From: Kutzneria chonburiensis
Lineage (GTDB): Bacteria > Actinomycetota > Actinomycetes > Mycobacteriales > Pseudonocardiaceae
Length of the DNA: 64,000 nucleotides
Direction: 5' to 3'
Assembly (NCBI RefSeq): GCF_028622115.1
Contig: NZ_CP097263.1
Span: 2,604,001 to 2,668,000, forward strand
Shown: positions 1 through 8,703 of the stretch, piece after piece
How the letters are laid out: every line of letters begins with the position of its first letter
How positions within the stretch are numbered: the first letter of the stretch is position 1
The notes under the pieces: generated by a model
Told to the model about the DNA's origin: nothing
What the model saw: only the letters and a program-made list of their open reading frames with translations
Database searches by the model: none
Translations under genes and position numbers: made by a program

Positions 1-186
1 GCGTGCGGCGAGCCACCAGGCCAGGGCGAAGTCGACCGTGGCGGCCTTGTTCACGTACATCTCGACGCCCCAGCCGGCTTCGTACATCGCGCCATGGGCG
101 ATCGGGCGGGCCGGGTGGATCACGCGGTAGGTGTCGCGGCCGCGGCGGACCTCGTTGACGTGGAACTGGCGGTCTCGGCGTCTCAT
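1..186 (-). CDS. Hypothetical protein, N-terminal part (runs off the window)
   Basis: An open frame starts at ATG 186-184 on the minus strand and stays open to base 1, giving 62 residues without a stop. The peptide begins MRRRDRQFHVNEVRRGRDTY, so it is basic at the N-terminus and becomes more hydrophobic (FALAWWLAAR) at the window edge. I do not recognise the family. The gene is divergent from the LacI regulator at 545, which makes it a candidate target of that regulator. Calling it a real gene rests on the long open frame and clean codon bias; its function is unknown. Confidence 0.5.
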   Translation of the reverse strand, partial: MRRRDRQFHVNEVRRGRDTYRVIHPARPIAHGAMYEAGWGVEMYVNKAATVDFALAWWLAAR

Positions 187-544
187 GGCCGCCGCTGGCT
201 GGTCTCGGGCACATGATCAGGCTACGGCCGCGCCGCCACCGAATATCGGCCGGCCAGCCGTGTGGGACGCACTGAACCGGTTCGAACACGACCGGGTTCG
301 ACTGCGAATTGAAATGAGTGGGTAACACAGCGCAATTGTGTGTCGGCATGCCGATAAACACGCTGTACGGTATCGATTCAGAGCCATCTGACGTGCCCGT
401 TCGACGAATTCGACAACCGTTTGCAGTGGGCGGTTTCCGAATGTTTCGAAGCCGGCGAATTGCTTCTTGCACAGGCACGATCGTGTGTTCTAGCGTCGAT
501 AACGTTGTCGATGCGCTCCAACCTTTGCGAGGGGACAAATTTCC
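187..544. promoter_or_regulatory. Divergent intergenic region with LacI-type palindrome
   Basis: The 358 nt between two divergent starts hold no convincing gene and are richer in A/T than the neighbours. A perfect 10-bp palindrome GAACCGGTTC lies at 274-283. Its central CG is typical of LacI-family operators, so it may be the autoregulatory site of the downstream regulator. A second palindrome, CACGATCGTG (476-485), lacks the central CG and is less convincing. No clear -35/-10 pair was identified. Confidence 0.4.
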
Positions 545-1534
545 GTGGTGACCATCATCGATGTCGCACGGGCGGCCGGCGTCGCGCCGAGCACGGTGTC
601 GTACGTGCTCAGCGGGAAGCGGTCGATCTCGCCGCAGACCCGACGGGTGGTGGAGCAGAGCATCCGCAGGCTGGGCTATCACCCGCACGCCGGCGCCCGC
701 TCGCTGGCCAGCAGCCGCACCAATGTGCTGGCCCTGGTGGCGCCGCTGCGCGAGGACCTGACGGTGATGGATTTCGTGGCGGCGGTGGCATCCGCGGCCC
801 GCGATCACGACCAGGACCTGTTGCTGCTGACCAAGGATGAGGGGCCGACCGCGCTGCGCCGGGTCATCTCCTCGGCGCTGGCCGACGCGATGATCGTGTT
901 GGACGTGGAGGCGGCTGATCCCCGGCTGCCGACGCTGCTGGCGCTGGGCCGCCCGGTGGTGTTGATCGGCACTCCGAGCCAGCCGACCGGCCTGACCAGC
1001 GTGGACCTGGACTACACGGCGGCCGGCGAGCGCTGCGTCGAGCATCTGGTCGACCTCGGGCACCGGTCGATCGGCATGGTCGGACCGGCGCCGGCCGTGT
1101 ACCAGCGCGGCGTCAACTCGGCGTTCCGGTTCCTGCGCGGCCTCACCGACTCCGCGCAGGCCCACGGCATGCTGTTCCGCGCGCGGCCGTGCGGGCACAA
1201 CTACGACGCCGTCCGCGACTGCCTGGACGCGTTGCTGCGGTTGGAGCCGACAGCCTTGGTGGTGCACAACGAGAGTGCGCTGCCGATCGTGCTGGCCGAG
1301 CTGCACCGGCGCGGGCTGCGCGTGCCGGCCGACATGTCGGTCGTGGCCGTCTGCTCGGACACCGCGGCGACCTCCGGCGCGGTGCCGCTGACGACGGTGT
1401 CGATCCCGGCGGCGGAGCTTGGCCGGCTGGCCGTGGAGATGGTCATCCGGCAGATCACCGGCAGCACGCAGCCGGAAACCCGGCTCCTGCCGCCGCGGCT
1501 GACTCCAAGGGCAAGCACCGCTTCCCGTCCGTAA
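545..1534 (+). CDS. LacI-family transcriptional regulator
   Basis: This 329-residue protein is probably a carbon-source-responsive repressor. Residues about 3-50 form the LacI helix-turn-helix (TIIDVARAAGVAPSTVSYVL) followed by the hinge (GYHPHAGARSLASSRTN). The rest is a periplasmic-binding-protein-like effector domain with the usual late segment near DMSVVAVCSDTAATSGAVPLTTV. Length is normal. It starts at GTG 545 or the adjacent GTG 548, with a GAGGGG ribosome-binding site upstream. It is divergent from the unknown gene at the window edge. No sugar gene is adjacent, so the ligand is unknown. Whether it controls the sugar operon 42 kb away cannot be told from sequence. Confidence 0.93.
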   Translation: MVTIIDVARAAGVAPSTVSYVLSGKRSISPQTRRVVEQSIRRLGYHPHAGARSLASSRTNVLALVAPLREDLTVMDFVAAVASAARDHDQDLLLLTKDEGPTALRRVISSALADAMIVLDVEAADPRLPTLLALGRPVVLIGTPSQPTGLTSVDLDYTAAGERCVEHLVDLGHRSIGMVGPAPAVYQRGVNSAFRFLRGLTDSAQAHGMLFRARPCGHNYDAVRDCLDALLRLEPTALVVHNESALPIVLAELHRRGLRVPADMSVVAVCSDTAATSGAVPLTTVSIPAAELGRLAVEMVIRQITGSTQPETRLLPPRLTPRASTASRP

Positions 1535-1597
1535 CACTCCACAGTGCACCGAACGCGTCGACAGGCGGCATGATTACCGCGGTCGAAGGAGGTCGAC

Positions 1598-3184
1598 GTG
1601 CTCGGTCTTGAACTCGTGGTGGCGCTGGGTGTTGCGGTGTTGGTGTCGGGCGTGGTGGCGCAGCGCTTCCGCGTCGCCCCGCCGGTCGTGCTGCTGGCGT
1701 GCGGTGTGCTGCTGGGGTTCGTGCCCGATGTGCTGAACGTGCAGCTGCCGTCCGAGGTGGTGTTGCTGCTCTTCCTGCCGGCGTTGCTCTACTGGGAGAG
1801 CCTGTCCACGTCGCTGCGCGAGATCCGCAACAACCTGCGCGGGATTGTGCTGGTCAGCACGGTGCTGGTGGTCGTCACGGCCGGCGCGGTGGCGGCGGCC
1901 GCGCATTGGCTGGGCATGGAGTGGGGGCCGGCGTGGGTGCTCGGCGCGGCGGTCGCGCCGACCGATGCGACGGCCGTCGGCGTGCTGGCTCGGATGCTGC
2001 CGCGTCGGCTGATCACCACGTTGCGGGCCGAGAGCCTGGTCAACGACGGCACCGCGCTGGTGATCTTCGCGCTGGCCGTGGGGATCACCGTCGGGCAGCA
2101 GGAGTTCACCGTCCCGCACGTGGGCGGGCTGTTCGTGGTGGCCTACGTCGGCGGGATCGCCGCCGGTGTCGTGACGGCCGCCGCGACCATCCCGATCCGC
2201 CGTCGGCTGGACGATCCGCTGCTGGGCAACGTGGCGATGATCCTCACGCCGTTCGTGGCCTTCCTGCTGGCCGAGGCGATCTACGCCTCCGGCGTGCTGG
2301 CCGTCGTGACGACCGGGTTGATCATGAGCCAGGTGATGCCGCGGATCGGCCGGGCCGAGACCCGTCAGCTGTCGCAGGGCTTCTGGGGTCTGGCCACGTT
2401 CCTGCTCAACGGGGCGCTGTTCGTGCTGGTCGGGTTGGAGTCGCACGCCGCCGTGCGTGGGCTGGCCAGCGGTAACCTGATCCTCGGGCTGATCACTGTC
2501 GGCGTGGTGTGCGTGGTGCTTGTCGCGGTGCGGATCGTGTTCTTGTTCGTCAGCGTCTACATCATCCGGGCCGTCGACCGGCGGCCGTCGCAGCGGCTGC
2601 GCCGGATGAGCCATCGCAGCCGTATCGTCAGTGGCCTGTCCGGTTTCCGCGGCGCGGTGTCCCTGGCCGCCGCCCTGGCCGTGCCCGACACGGTCGTGGG
2701 CGGGGCGGCCTTCCCCGGTCGCGACATGATCGTGTTCGTCACGGCCGGCGTCATCATCGTCACGTTGGTCGGGCAGGGTCTCGTGCTGCCGCGAGTCGTG
2801 CGCTGGGCCCACCTGCCCGATGACAACGCCGTCGCCGCGGAGCGCCGGTTGGCCCAGCGGATCGCCACCGAGGAGGCCCTGGCCGCCATGCCGTTGGTGG
2901 CCGACGAGCTCGGCACCGACCCCGATGTCGTGGCCCGGCTCAACAAGGAGTTCGAGAAGCACCTGCACGTGCTCCACGACGGCGACGAGGACGACGCCGA
3001 CGGGCCGGCGCTGCGCCACGACCAGCACTACACCGCCCTGCGCCTCGCCCTGCTCGCCCGCAAGCGCGCCACCGTCGTCCGGCTGCGCGACGAGAACCGC
3101 ATCGACGACACCGTGCTGCGGCAGCTCCAGGCCCGTCTCGACATCGAGGAAGTCCGGCTGTCCCAACGAGAACTCGTCGACTGA
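1598..3184 (+). CDS. CPA1-family Na+/H+ antiporter
   Basis: A 528-residue integral membrane protein that exchanges cytoplasmic Na+ (or K+) for protons. Residues 1-410 show about 12 hydrophobic segments. Family landmarks are FLPALLYWESL near residue 60, the ion-binding motif region APTDATAVGVLARMLP near residue 125, ESLVNDGTALVIF near 150, and SGFRGAVSLAAALAVP near 350. The C-terminal ~115 residues are hydrophilic, helical and charged, a normal regulatory tail. GTG 1598 is chosen because GAAGGAGG (1585-1592) sits 5 nt upstream. It follows the LacI gene by 63 nt; no functional link is evident. Confidence 0.92.
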   Translation: MLGLELVVALGVAVLVSGVVAQRFRVAPPVVLLACGVLLGFVPDVLNVQLPSEVVLLLFLPALLYWESLSTSLREIRNNLRGIVLVSTVLVVVTAGAVAAAAHWLGMEWGPAWVLGAAVAPTDATAVGVLARMLPRRLITTLRAESLVNDGTALVIFALAVGITVGQQEFTVPHVGGLFVVAYVGGIAAGVVTAAATIPIRRRLDDPLLGNVAMILTPFVAFLLAEAIYASGVLAVVTTGLIMSQVMPRIGRAETRQLSQGFWGLATFLLNGALFVLVGLESHAAVRGLASGNLILGLITVGVVCVVLVAVRIVFLFVSVYIIRAVDRRPSQRLRRMSHRSRIVSGLSGFRGAVSLAAALAVPDTVVGGAAFPGRDMIVFVTAGVIIVTLVGQGLVLPRVVRWAHLPDDNAVAAERRLAQRIATEEALAAMPLVADELGTDPDVVARLNKEFEKHLHVLHDGDEDDADGPALRHDQHYTALRLALLARKRATVVRLRDENRIDDTVLRQLQARLDIEEVRLSQRELVD

Positions 3185-3296
3185 CCGAACAGGCATCCCA
3201 TCCGGGTCAACGGGCTGCCGGGGTGACCGCGGGAGCCGCCGGATCGACACTTTGGGCGGATCCGGCGGCGCGTAGGGCTCGGAGCGACAACAATCG

Positions 3297-5252
3297 GTGC
3301 CTATGACGGACGCCCAGTATCAGGCCGTGGAGAAGCACCTGCGCGCGCTGCACGAGCCGGCCTTCGGGCGGCCGTCGGCGATTCGTGAGGCGGACGTCTC
3401 GCCCGACGGGCGGCGGGCGGTGGTGACGGCGGATGTGCTGGACGAGCTGGTAGGGGTGCCGCGCAGCGCGGTGTACACGGCGGAGAACGGCCGGCTGCGG
3501 GCGGTGAGTGCGAGGGGTGGATCGGCCTGCTGGCCGAGGTTCTCACCGGACGGGCGGATGCTGGCGTTTCTGTCGGATCGGGCCCGGGCGGGCGTGTTCC
3601 AGCTGCAACTGCTGGCGGAAGGGCATTTCGGCGAAGCGCTGGCGACGACGAAGGTACCGGGCACGGTCGAATGGGCGCACTGGTCCCCGGACAGCCGGCG
3701 GATCCTGCTGGGTGTGGCCGGAGTCGGCGCGGACATGGCCAGCGGGCAGGGATCCGGGCAGAACGACTACGCGAAGGCGGAGCGGCCGGCCTGGTATCCG
3801 GAGACCGATACGGGCACGCCGCCGGAGCAGGCCTGGCGCAGCCTGTGGGTGTACACAGTGGACAGTCAAGAGGTCGGAAGGGTTTCGCCCGAGGGGCTGA
3901 ACTGCTGGGAGGCCGGGTGGTCGGGGCCGGATGCGGTCGTCGCGATCACCTCGACCGGGCCGACTGAAGACGACTGGTACGACGGGGTGCTGTCCCGCAT
4001 CGAGCTTTCCGGTGCGACCAAGACATTGCTGACCAGCGACGTCCAACTTGGACTGCCGGTCGGCTCCCCCGACGGCCGGTATGTCGCGGTGGCGCAGGCG
4101 TTGTGCAGTGACCGGTGGCTGGTGGCCGGCGACGTGCTGCTGCACGACACGACGACCGGCAGTACCAAGCAGCTGGACACGGCTGGCACAGACATCACGC
4201 GGCTGGCGTGGATCACCGACAACCGGCTGGGGTACTTCGGTTTGCGGCACATGGACTCCGTTGCCGGCATCATCGACGTGCCCACAGGTACGGTGACGGA
4301 GCTGCTGGCCACGTCGTCGCACTGCGGCGGCAACAGCTTCTACCCGGACGGGGCGTTCACGGCGGACGGCCGGATCCTGGCCATCCGGGACAACTACGCG
4401 CTGCCGCAACAGGTGATGCTGGGCGACGAAGTGCTGGCGTCGATCGCCCACCCGGGCACGGATTTCCTGCGCTCGGTCGCCGGCACGGCCGAGGTCGTCA
4501 CGTGGACCGCGCCGGACAGCCTGGAGATCGAGGGCATCCTCTGCCGGCCCGAGGGTGACGGGCCGTTCCCGCTGGTCGTGCACGTCCACGGCGGGCCGAT
4601 CTGGGCCTTCCGCAACCAGTGGGCCATGCGGTTCAGCTGGGTGCCTTTCTTGGTGTCACAGGGATATGCCGTGCTGAACCCGAATCCGCGCGGCAGCAGC
4701 GGCCGCGGGCAGGGCTTTGCCGAGCAGGTGTTCGGCGACATGGGCGGCGCCGACGCCGCCGACATCCTGGCCGGCGTCGACGCCATGGTGGCACAGGGAA
4801 TCGCCGACCCGGCGCGGCTCGGGGTGATCGGCGGCAGCTACGGCGGTTTCATGGCGGCCTGGCTGGCCACGCAGGACACCCGCTTCGCGGCGGCGGTGCC
4901 GCTGTCGCCGGTGACCGACTGGTACAGCCAGACCTACACGAGCAACATCGCCGGCTGGGGAATCCGGTTCCTGGACGGGGATCCGGAGCGCCCGGACAAC
5001 CAGGTGCACCACCGCAGCCCGATCCTGCACGCCAGCAAGGCCCGGACGCCGTGCCTGACCATGGTCGGCGGCCGTGACCGGTGCACACCGCCGGGCCAGG
5101 GCCGAGAGTTCCACCAAGCCCTTGTGGCCCAAGGGGTGCCGTCCGAGCTGGTGGTGTATCCCGAGGAGGGGCACGGCGTCCGGACCTATCCGACCGTGAT
5201 CGACTACCTGAGCCGGATCGGCGGCTGGTTCGAGCGGTTCATGCCTGCCTAG
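3297..5252 (+). CDS. S9-family serine peptidase (prolyl oligopeptidase type)
   Basis: A 651-residue cytosolic peptidase (acylaminoacyl-peptidase/dipeptidyl-peptidase type) without a signal peptide. The N-terminal ~400 residues are a beta-propeller with repeated SPDGR-type blades (VSPDGRRAVV, FSPDGRMLAFLSD, WSPDSRRILLG). The C-terminal alpha/beta-hydrolase domain carries HGGP near residue 430 and GGSYGGF with nucleophile Ser514. Asp594 (GGRDR) and His626 (EEGHG) complete the triad. Start is GTG 3297 or ATG 3303; neither has a strong ribosome-binding site. The last 14 nt overlap the convergent LLM oxidoreductase gene. Confidence 0.92.
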   Translation: MPMTDAQYQAVEKHLRALHEPAFGRPSAIREADVSPDGRRAVVTADVLDELVGVPRSAVYTAENGRLRAVSARGGSACWPRFSPDGRMLAFLSDRARAGVFQLQLLAEGHFGEALATTKVPGTVEWAHWSPDSRRILLGVAGVGADMASGQGSGQNDYAKAERPAWYPETDTGTPPEQAWRSLWVYTVDSQEVGRVSPEGLNCWEAGWSGPDAVVAITSTGPTEDDWYDGVLSRIELSGATKTLLTSDVQLGLPVGSPDGRYVAVAQALCSDRWLVAGDVLLHDTTTGSTKQLDTAGTDITRLAWITDNRLGYFGLRHMDSVAGIIDVPTGTVTELLATSSHCGGNSFYPDGAFTADGRILAIRDNYALPQQVMLGDEVLASIAHPGTDFLRSVAGTAEVVTWTAPDSLEIEGILCRPEGDGPFPLVVHVHGGPIWAFRNQWAMRFSWVPFLVSQGYAVLNPNPRGSSGRGQGFAEQVFGDMGGADAADILAGVDAMVAQGIADPARLGVIGGSYGGFMAAWLATQDTRFAAAVPLSPVTDWYSQTYTSNIAGWGIRFLDGDPERPDNQVHHRSPILHASKARTPCLTMVGGRDRCTPPGQGREFHQALVAQGVPSELVVYPEEGHGVRTYPTVIDYLSRIGGWFERFMPA

Positions 5253-6378
5253 CGGCCTCCACCACGGCGGCGGCGTCCGGCGTCTGGCTGCCGGCGAACG
5301 CGGGACGGCCGCCGTACGGGTCGGCGTCGGTCCACAGGGTGGTCGGGGCTTCCTTGCGCACCACCGGAATCACGTCCGAGGCCAGCCGCTCCAACATGCC
5401 CAGCTGCTGCTCGTGCGGCAGCATCGTGGGCAGGCTGAACGACTGGAGGTCGTGCCGGTAGGCCTCGTGGAAGTAGAGGATCTTCTCGATCACCTGCTGC
5501 GGGCTGCCGACCAGCACCGGCCCCTCGGCGATGGCGTGGTCGATGTCCCGGTACGGGGTCGCGGTGCCGCGCGAGCCGTCGCTCATCCGGTTGAGCATGG
5601 CGATGATCTGCTCGTACACCGGGCCGAACTGCTCCTTGGCCTCCTGGGTGGTGTCGGCCAGGTACAGAAAGCCGGCCCCGGCGGCGACGAAGGCGTAGCG
5701 CGGGTCGTGGCCGTGGCGGCGGTACTCGGCCCGGTAGTGGTCGATCAGCTCGGTGTAGCTGTCCCGCGGCTGGATCGCGTTGGCGCTGAACAGCGGGTCG
5801 CCCCACTTGGCCGCGAGCTCGGCCGAGGTCAGGGTGGTCGCCGAGCCGTGCCAGACGCGGGGCGCGCCGGCATAGGGCCGCGGCAGCGTGGTGGCGTCGG
5901 TCAGCGGGGCCCGGTACTTGCCCTCCCAGCTGACGTTCTCCTCGCGCCACAGCCGGCGCAGCAGCTCGTACTTCTCGGCCAGCTGGTCCCACTGCTGACC
6001 GGGCTCGACATTGAACAGCGGCAGCTGCTTGGCCTCGTTTCCCTTGCCGATGACCAGTTCCAGCCGGCCACGGGACAGCTGGTCCACGGTGGCGTAGTCC
6101 TCGGCGACCCGCACCGGGTCCAAAATGGACAGCACCGAGACGCCGGTCTGCACGCGGACCCGGCTGGTGTTGGCGGCGATCGCGCCCAGTAGCACGGTGA
6201 CGCCGGCGGACAGGAACCGGCCGGCATGCCGCTCCCCCAGCGCCACCGCGTCGAGTCCGACCTCCTCGGCGAACCGCGCGCTGGCCAGCGCCTGGGCGAA
6301 TCGGTCGGCCGGGCTGACGACCCGCCCGGTCACGGGGTTCTCCAGCAGCGGCAGGATGTCCAGGACTTGGAATCTCAT
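5239..6378 (-). CDS. LLM-class flavin-dependent oxidoreductase
   Basis: A 379-residue bacterial-luciferase-like TIM-barrel monooxygenase using reduced FMN or F420. It starts MRFQVLDILPLLENPVTGRV and contains the family segments FAEEVGLDAVALGERHAGRF, VSVLSILDPVRVAEDYATVD, LSRGRLELVIGKGNE and GSPQQVIEKILYFHE. ATG 6378 is chosen over upstream starts because a GGAGGATC Shine-Dalgarno lies just upstream and homologous proteins begin here. It is divergent from the GlxA-type regulator at 6812, which may control it. Substrate unknown. Confidence 0.9.
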   Translation of the reverse strand: MRFQVLDILPLLENPVTGRVVSPADRFAQALASARFAEEVGLDAVALGERHAGRFLSAGVTVLLGAIAANTSRVRVQTGVSVLSILDPVRVAEDYATVDQLSRGRLELVIGKGNEAKQLPLFNVEPGQQWDQLAEKYELLRRLWREENVSWEGKYRAPLTDATTLPRPYAGAPRVWHGSATTLTSAELAAKWGDPLFSANAIQPRDSYTELIDHYRAEYRRHGHDPRYAFVAAGAGFLYLADTTQEAKEQFGPVYEQIIAMLNRMSDGSRGTATPYRDIDHAIAEGPVLVGSPQQVIEKILYFHEAYRHDLQSFSLPTMLPHEQQLGMLERLASDVIPVVRKEAPTTLWTDADPYGGRPAFAGSQTPDAAAVVEAARQA

Positions 6379-6811
6379 GGGGCCGATCCTCCGTGAGCAG
6401 CGGTGGTGTCTCTGGCCAACGCTGTCACGCGGCCGGTATTCCCGGCCCGACCGAACGGGCAATCGCACATATCCCGCCATACCGCACAGCGCCGGCACCG
6501 AGAAGGCGGGAATCGGACTGGTCCCCCACCGCCGGTGGCCCTATGCTGAAGCGGAAGTTGAAATGCGAACGTTCTCCTTCACGGCGATCTCACACGCCGA
6601 GCGGAACGGCATTCAACACGGGGTGTTCGATCGCAGGACGTCCGCCACAGCGGCCACGGCGACCGCCAATTCGCGCGATGACGTAACGGGCGACCTACAC
6701 AGGCACCGTCGGATGACTGATGCTCATTCCCCGCCCGGATGGGTACGTTCTCGACAACCCCCGCATACCACCCGCAGGAGCGTGCGTGGACATCACGAAA
6801 GGCAGGCGACC
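6379..6811. promoter_or_regulatory. Divergent intergenic region, no gene seen
   Basis: The 433 nt lie between the LLM oxidoreductase and the GlxA-type regulator. Open frames here lack plausible codon usage and no family was recognised. An 8-bp palindrome GAACGTTC lies at 6567-6574. The region presumably holds both promoters, but no convincing -35/-10 pair was found. Confidence 0.35.
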
Positions 6812-7888
6812 ATGGCGACGCCGCTGCAGGTGCATTCGACCTACACCACTTTCGCCAGCAACCACGGCAAGGTGTGGCGGGCAACGCCGCACGGGCAGCA
6901 GGCCGTCGTGATGCGCACCGACACCGTCCGCGGCCCCGGGCGGCCCGCGCTGTCCCGCGGCCGCTACCGCCACGTCATCGCGCTCGTCGTCACCGGGGAC
7001 GCCGTTTCCCTCGATATCGACGTCGTACGCCAGGTATTCGGACCGAGAGCGGCGGCCGAGTCCGATGTCGCCGGCCAGTACGAAGTCGTGCTGTGCGGCG
7101 AACAGGCCGAACTGGCTCCACTGAATGCGCTGACGACCGCCGACACGGTTGTCGTGCCCGGCGTGGAGAATCCGCTCACGCCGCGTAGTCCGGCGCTCAT
7201 CGATGCGTTGCGGGTGGCCTATGCCGGCGGCGCGCGGATGGTCGGTTTCGGCAGCGGGGTATTCCTGTTGGGCTATGCCGGGGTGTTGGACGGTCGGCGC
7301 GCAACCACGCATTGGAAGTATGCCCGCGAATTCCGCGAGCTCTTCCCGTCCGTTCGGCTCGACGGCGACCACGCGTTCATCGACGACGAGCGGGTGCACA
7401 CCGGTGGCGGCATGCTCTCCGGCGTCGATCTCGCGCTGCACCTGCTGGCCATGGATGTGGGCCGGGCGCGGGCCGAGGCCGTCGGCCGGGCGGTGATCGC
7501 CGCCCCGTGGCGTGGCGACGCCCGGGCCCGGCGCGCCGACGACCGTGAGCCGATGGCCCCGGTGATGGCCTGGCTGCGTGAGCACCTGCACGAGCCGTTG
7601 TCGCTGGCCAAGGTGGCCGAGGAGTCGTTCATCAGCGAGCGCAGCCTGGTCCGCAAGTTCCGCGCGGCCACCGGCACGACGATCTTCGACTGGGTCAACC
7701 GGGAGCGCATCGACCGGGCCAAGCTGCTGCTGGAGACCACCGACCACCCGGTGGCCGAGATCGCCGGCATGGTCGGCTTCGGCTCGCCGGAGACGTTGCG
7801 CCGCAACTTCCAGCGCCACGTCGGCACCACCGCCCGCTCCTACCGGCACAAGTTCCGGCACGCCGCCGCGCGGGACGCACGGGACTGA
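6812..7888 (+). CDS. GlxA-type AraC-family transcriptional regulator
   Basis: A 358-residue regulator with an N-terminal DJ-1/PfpI (GATase1-like) domain (about residues 50-215) and a C-terminal AraC double helix-turn-helix (about 250-350, ending with GFGSPETLRRNFQRHVG). GATase landmarks are VVVPGVENP, then FGSGVFLLGYAGVLDGRRATTHW. The elbow Cys of active GATases is absent (GSG in place of CTG), as usual in this regulator group, so the domain probably senses a ligand and is not an enzyme. ATG 6812 has AAAGG 10 nt upstream; an in-frame GTG at 6782 is an alternative. It is divergent from the LLM oxidoreductase gene, its likely target. Confidence 0.9.
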   Translation: MATPLQVHSTYTTFASNHGKVWRATPHGQQAVVMRTDTVRGPGRPALSRGRYRHVIALVVTGDAVSLDIDVVRQVFGPRAAAESDVAGQYEVVLCGEQAELAPLNALTTADTVVVPGVENPLTPRSPALIDALRVAYAGGARMVGFGSGVFLLGYAGVLDGRRATTHWKYAREFRELFPSVRLDGDHAFIDDERVHTGGGMLSGVDLALHLLAMDVGRARAEAVGRAVIAAPWRGDARARRADDREPMAPVMAWLREHLHEPLSLAKVAEESFISERSLVRKFRAATGTTIFDWVNRERIDRAKLLLETTDHPVAEIAGMVGFGSPETLRRNFQRHVGTTARSYRHKFRHAAARDARD

Positions 7889-7933
7889 AATACCGGGTGC
7901 TGCGCCGACGTCGGGGCGGCGCAGCCCCGGGCG

Positions 7934-8563
7934 CTACTTGCGGTAGATGTGGATGTTCTTGACGTCCACGTCGCAGCGGGCCGACATGCCCTTCTGGTGG
8001 TAGACGCCGACCTTGAAGTAGTGGTTGGCGGCGCCGTGGTCCTGGAACACGCCGTGGGCCACGCCGTTGACGTAGACGCTGACCTTCCCGGTCGCGGTGT
8101 CGTGCACGACGTTGAGGGTCAGGTAGTGGTCGTAGAGCGGCTGGTAGAGCGTGGACTGGTCGTAGTACGACAGGCGATTCGGCATGGCCCAGGCCATGAA
8201 CGCGGTTGCCCGGCCCTGCGCGCCGAAGACCTGCATGATCGAGGCGCGCGAGCAGCCGGCGGCCACCTTGATGTCGGCCTGGAACTGGGCCTGTCCGGAC
8301 GTGTAGTCGTTGAAGAAGCGCAACTCCGCCCGCGGGCCGGAGTCACGGCCGGGGTACTTGCTCGGATCGGTGCTGAGCACCCACAGGTGGTGCACCCCGT
8401 TGGTCTCGGTGTGCCGGACCAGGCCCGGCGGCTCGTCCAGCTGGTACTGGGGGATGATCTCCGTCCAGCCCGAGCCGATCGGGCCGGCGGGGGCAGCCGA
8501 GGCGGGGGTGGCGATCAGGGTCAGTGCTGCGCTCAGGGCCAGGAGAAGTCGACCGATACTCAT
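7934..8563 (-). CDS. Secreted alginate-lyase-2-fold (PL7-like) protein
   Basis: A 209-residue exported protein. Residues 1-25 are a Sec signal peptide (MSIGRLLLALSAALTLIATPASA). The mature part has the concanavalin-like jelly-roll landmarks of the Alginate_lyase2/PL7 family: PRAELRFFNDY (RTELR motif) and HYFKVGVYHQ (YFKAGVYNQ motif). The third PL7 motif, Gln-Ile-His, reads MQVFG, so the catalytic His position is Phe. That matches the citrate-binding-protein-like branch of the fold as I remember it, so enzymatic activity is doubtful. ATG 8563 has GGAG upstream and leaves the signal peptide at the N-terminus. Confidence 0.75.
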   Translation of the reverse strand: MSIGRLLLALSAALTLIATPASAAPAGPIGSGWTEIIPQYQLDEPPGLVRHTETNGVHHLWVLSTDPSKYPGRDSGPRAELRFFNDYTSGQAQFQADIKVAAGCSRASIMQVFGAQGRATAFMAWAMPNRLSYYDQSTLYQPLYDHYLTLNVVHDTATGKVSVYVNGVAHGVFQDHGAANHYFKVGVYHQKGMSARCDVDVKNIHIYRK

Positions 8564-8703
8564 GTCTTGACTCCGCAGGGATGGCAGGGTCGCGACGGCG
8601 TGGCCGGACTGTAGCAACGCCGGAGAATCGGGGTAAAGGTTTACACCGCCCGACGCAGCCGATCATCGCGAAATCGGGGCCGGGTCATCGACAGCCCCGA
8701 TCG

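Noticed and set aside
1574-3250. Long minus-strand open frame (558 codons) opposite the Na+/H+ antiporter
   Set aside because: It has low-complexity His/Asp/Gln-rich translation typical of the antisense of a GC-rich gene; the plus-strand frame has clear antiporter motifs.
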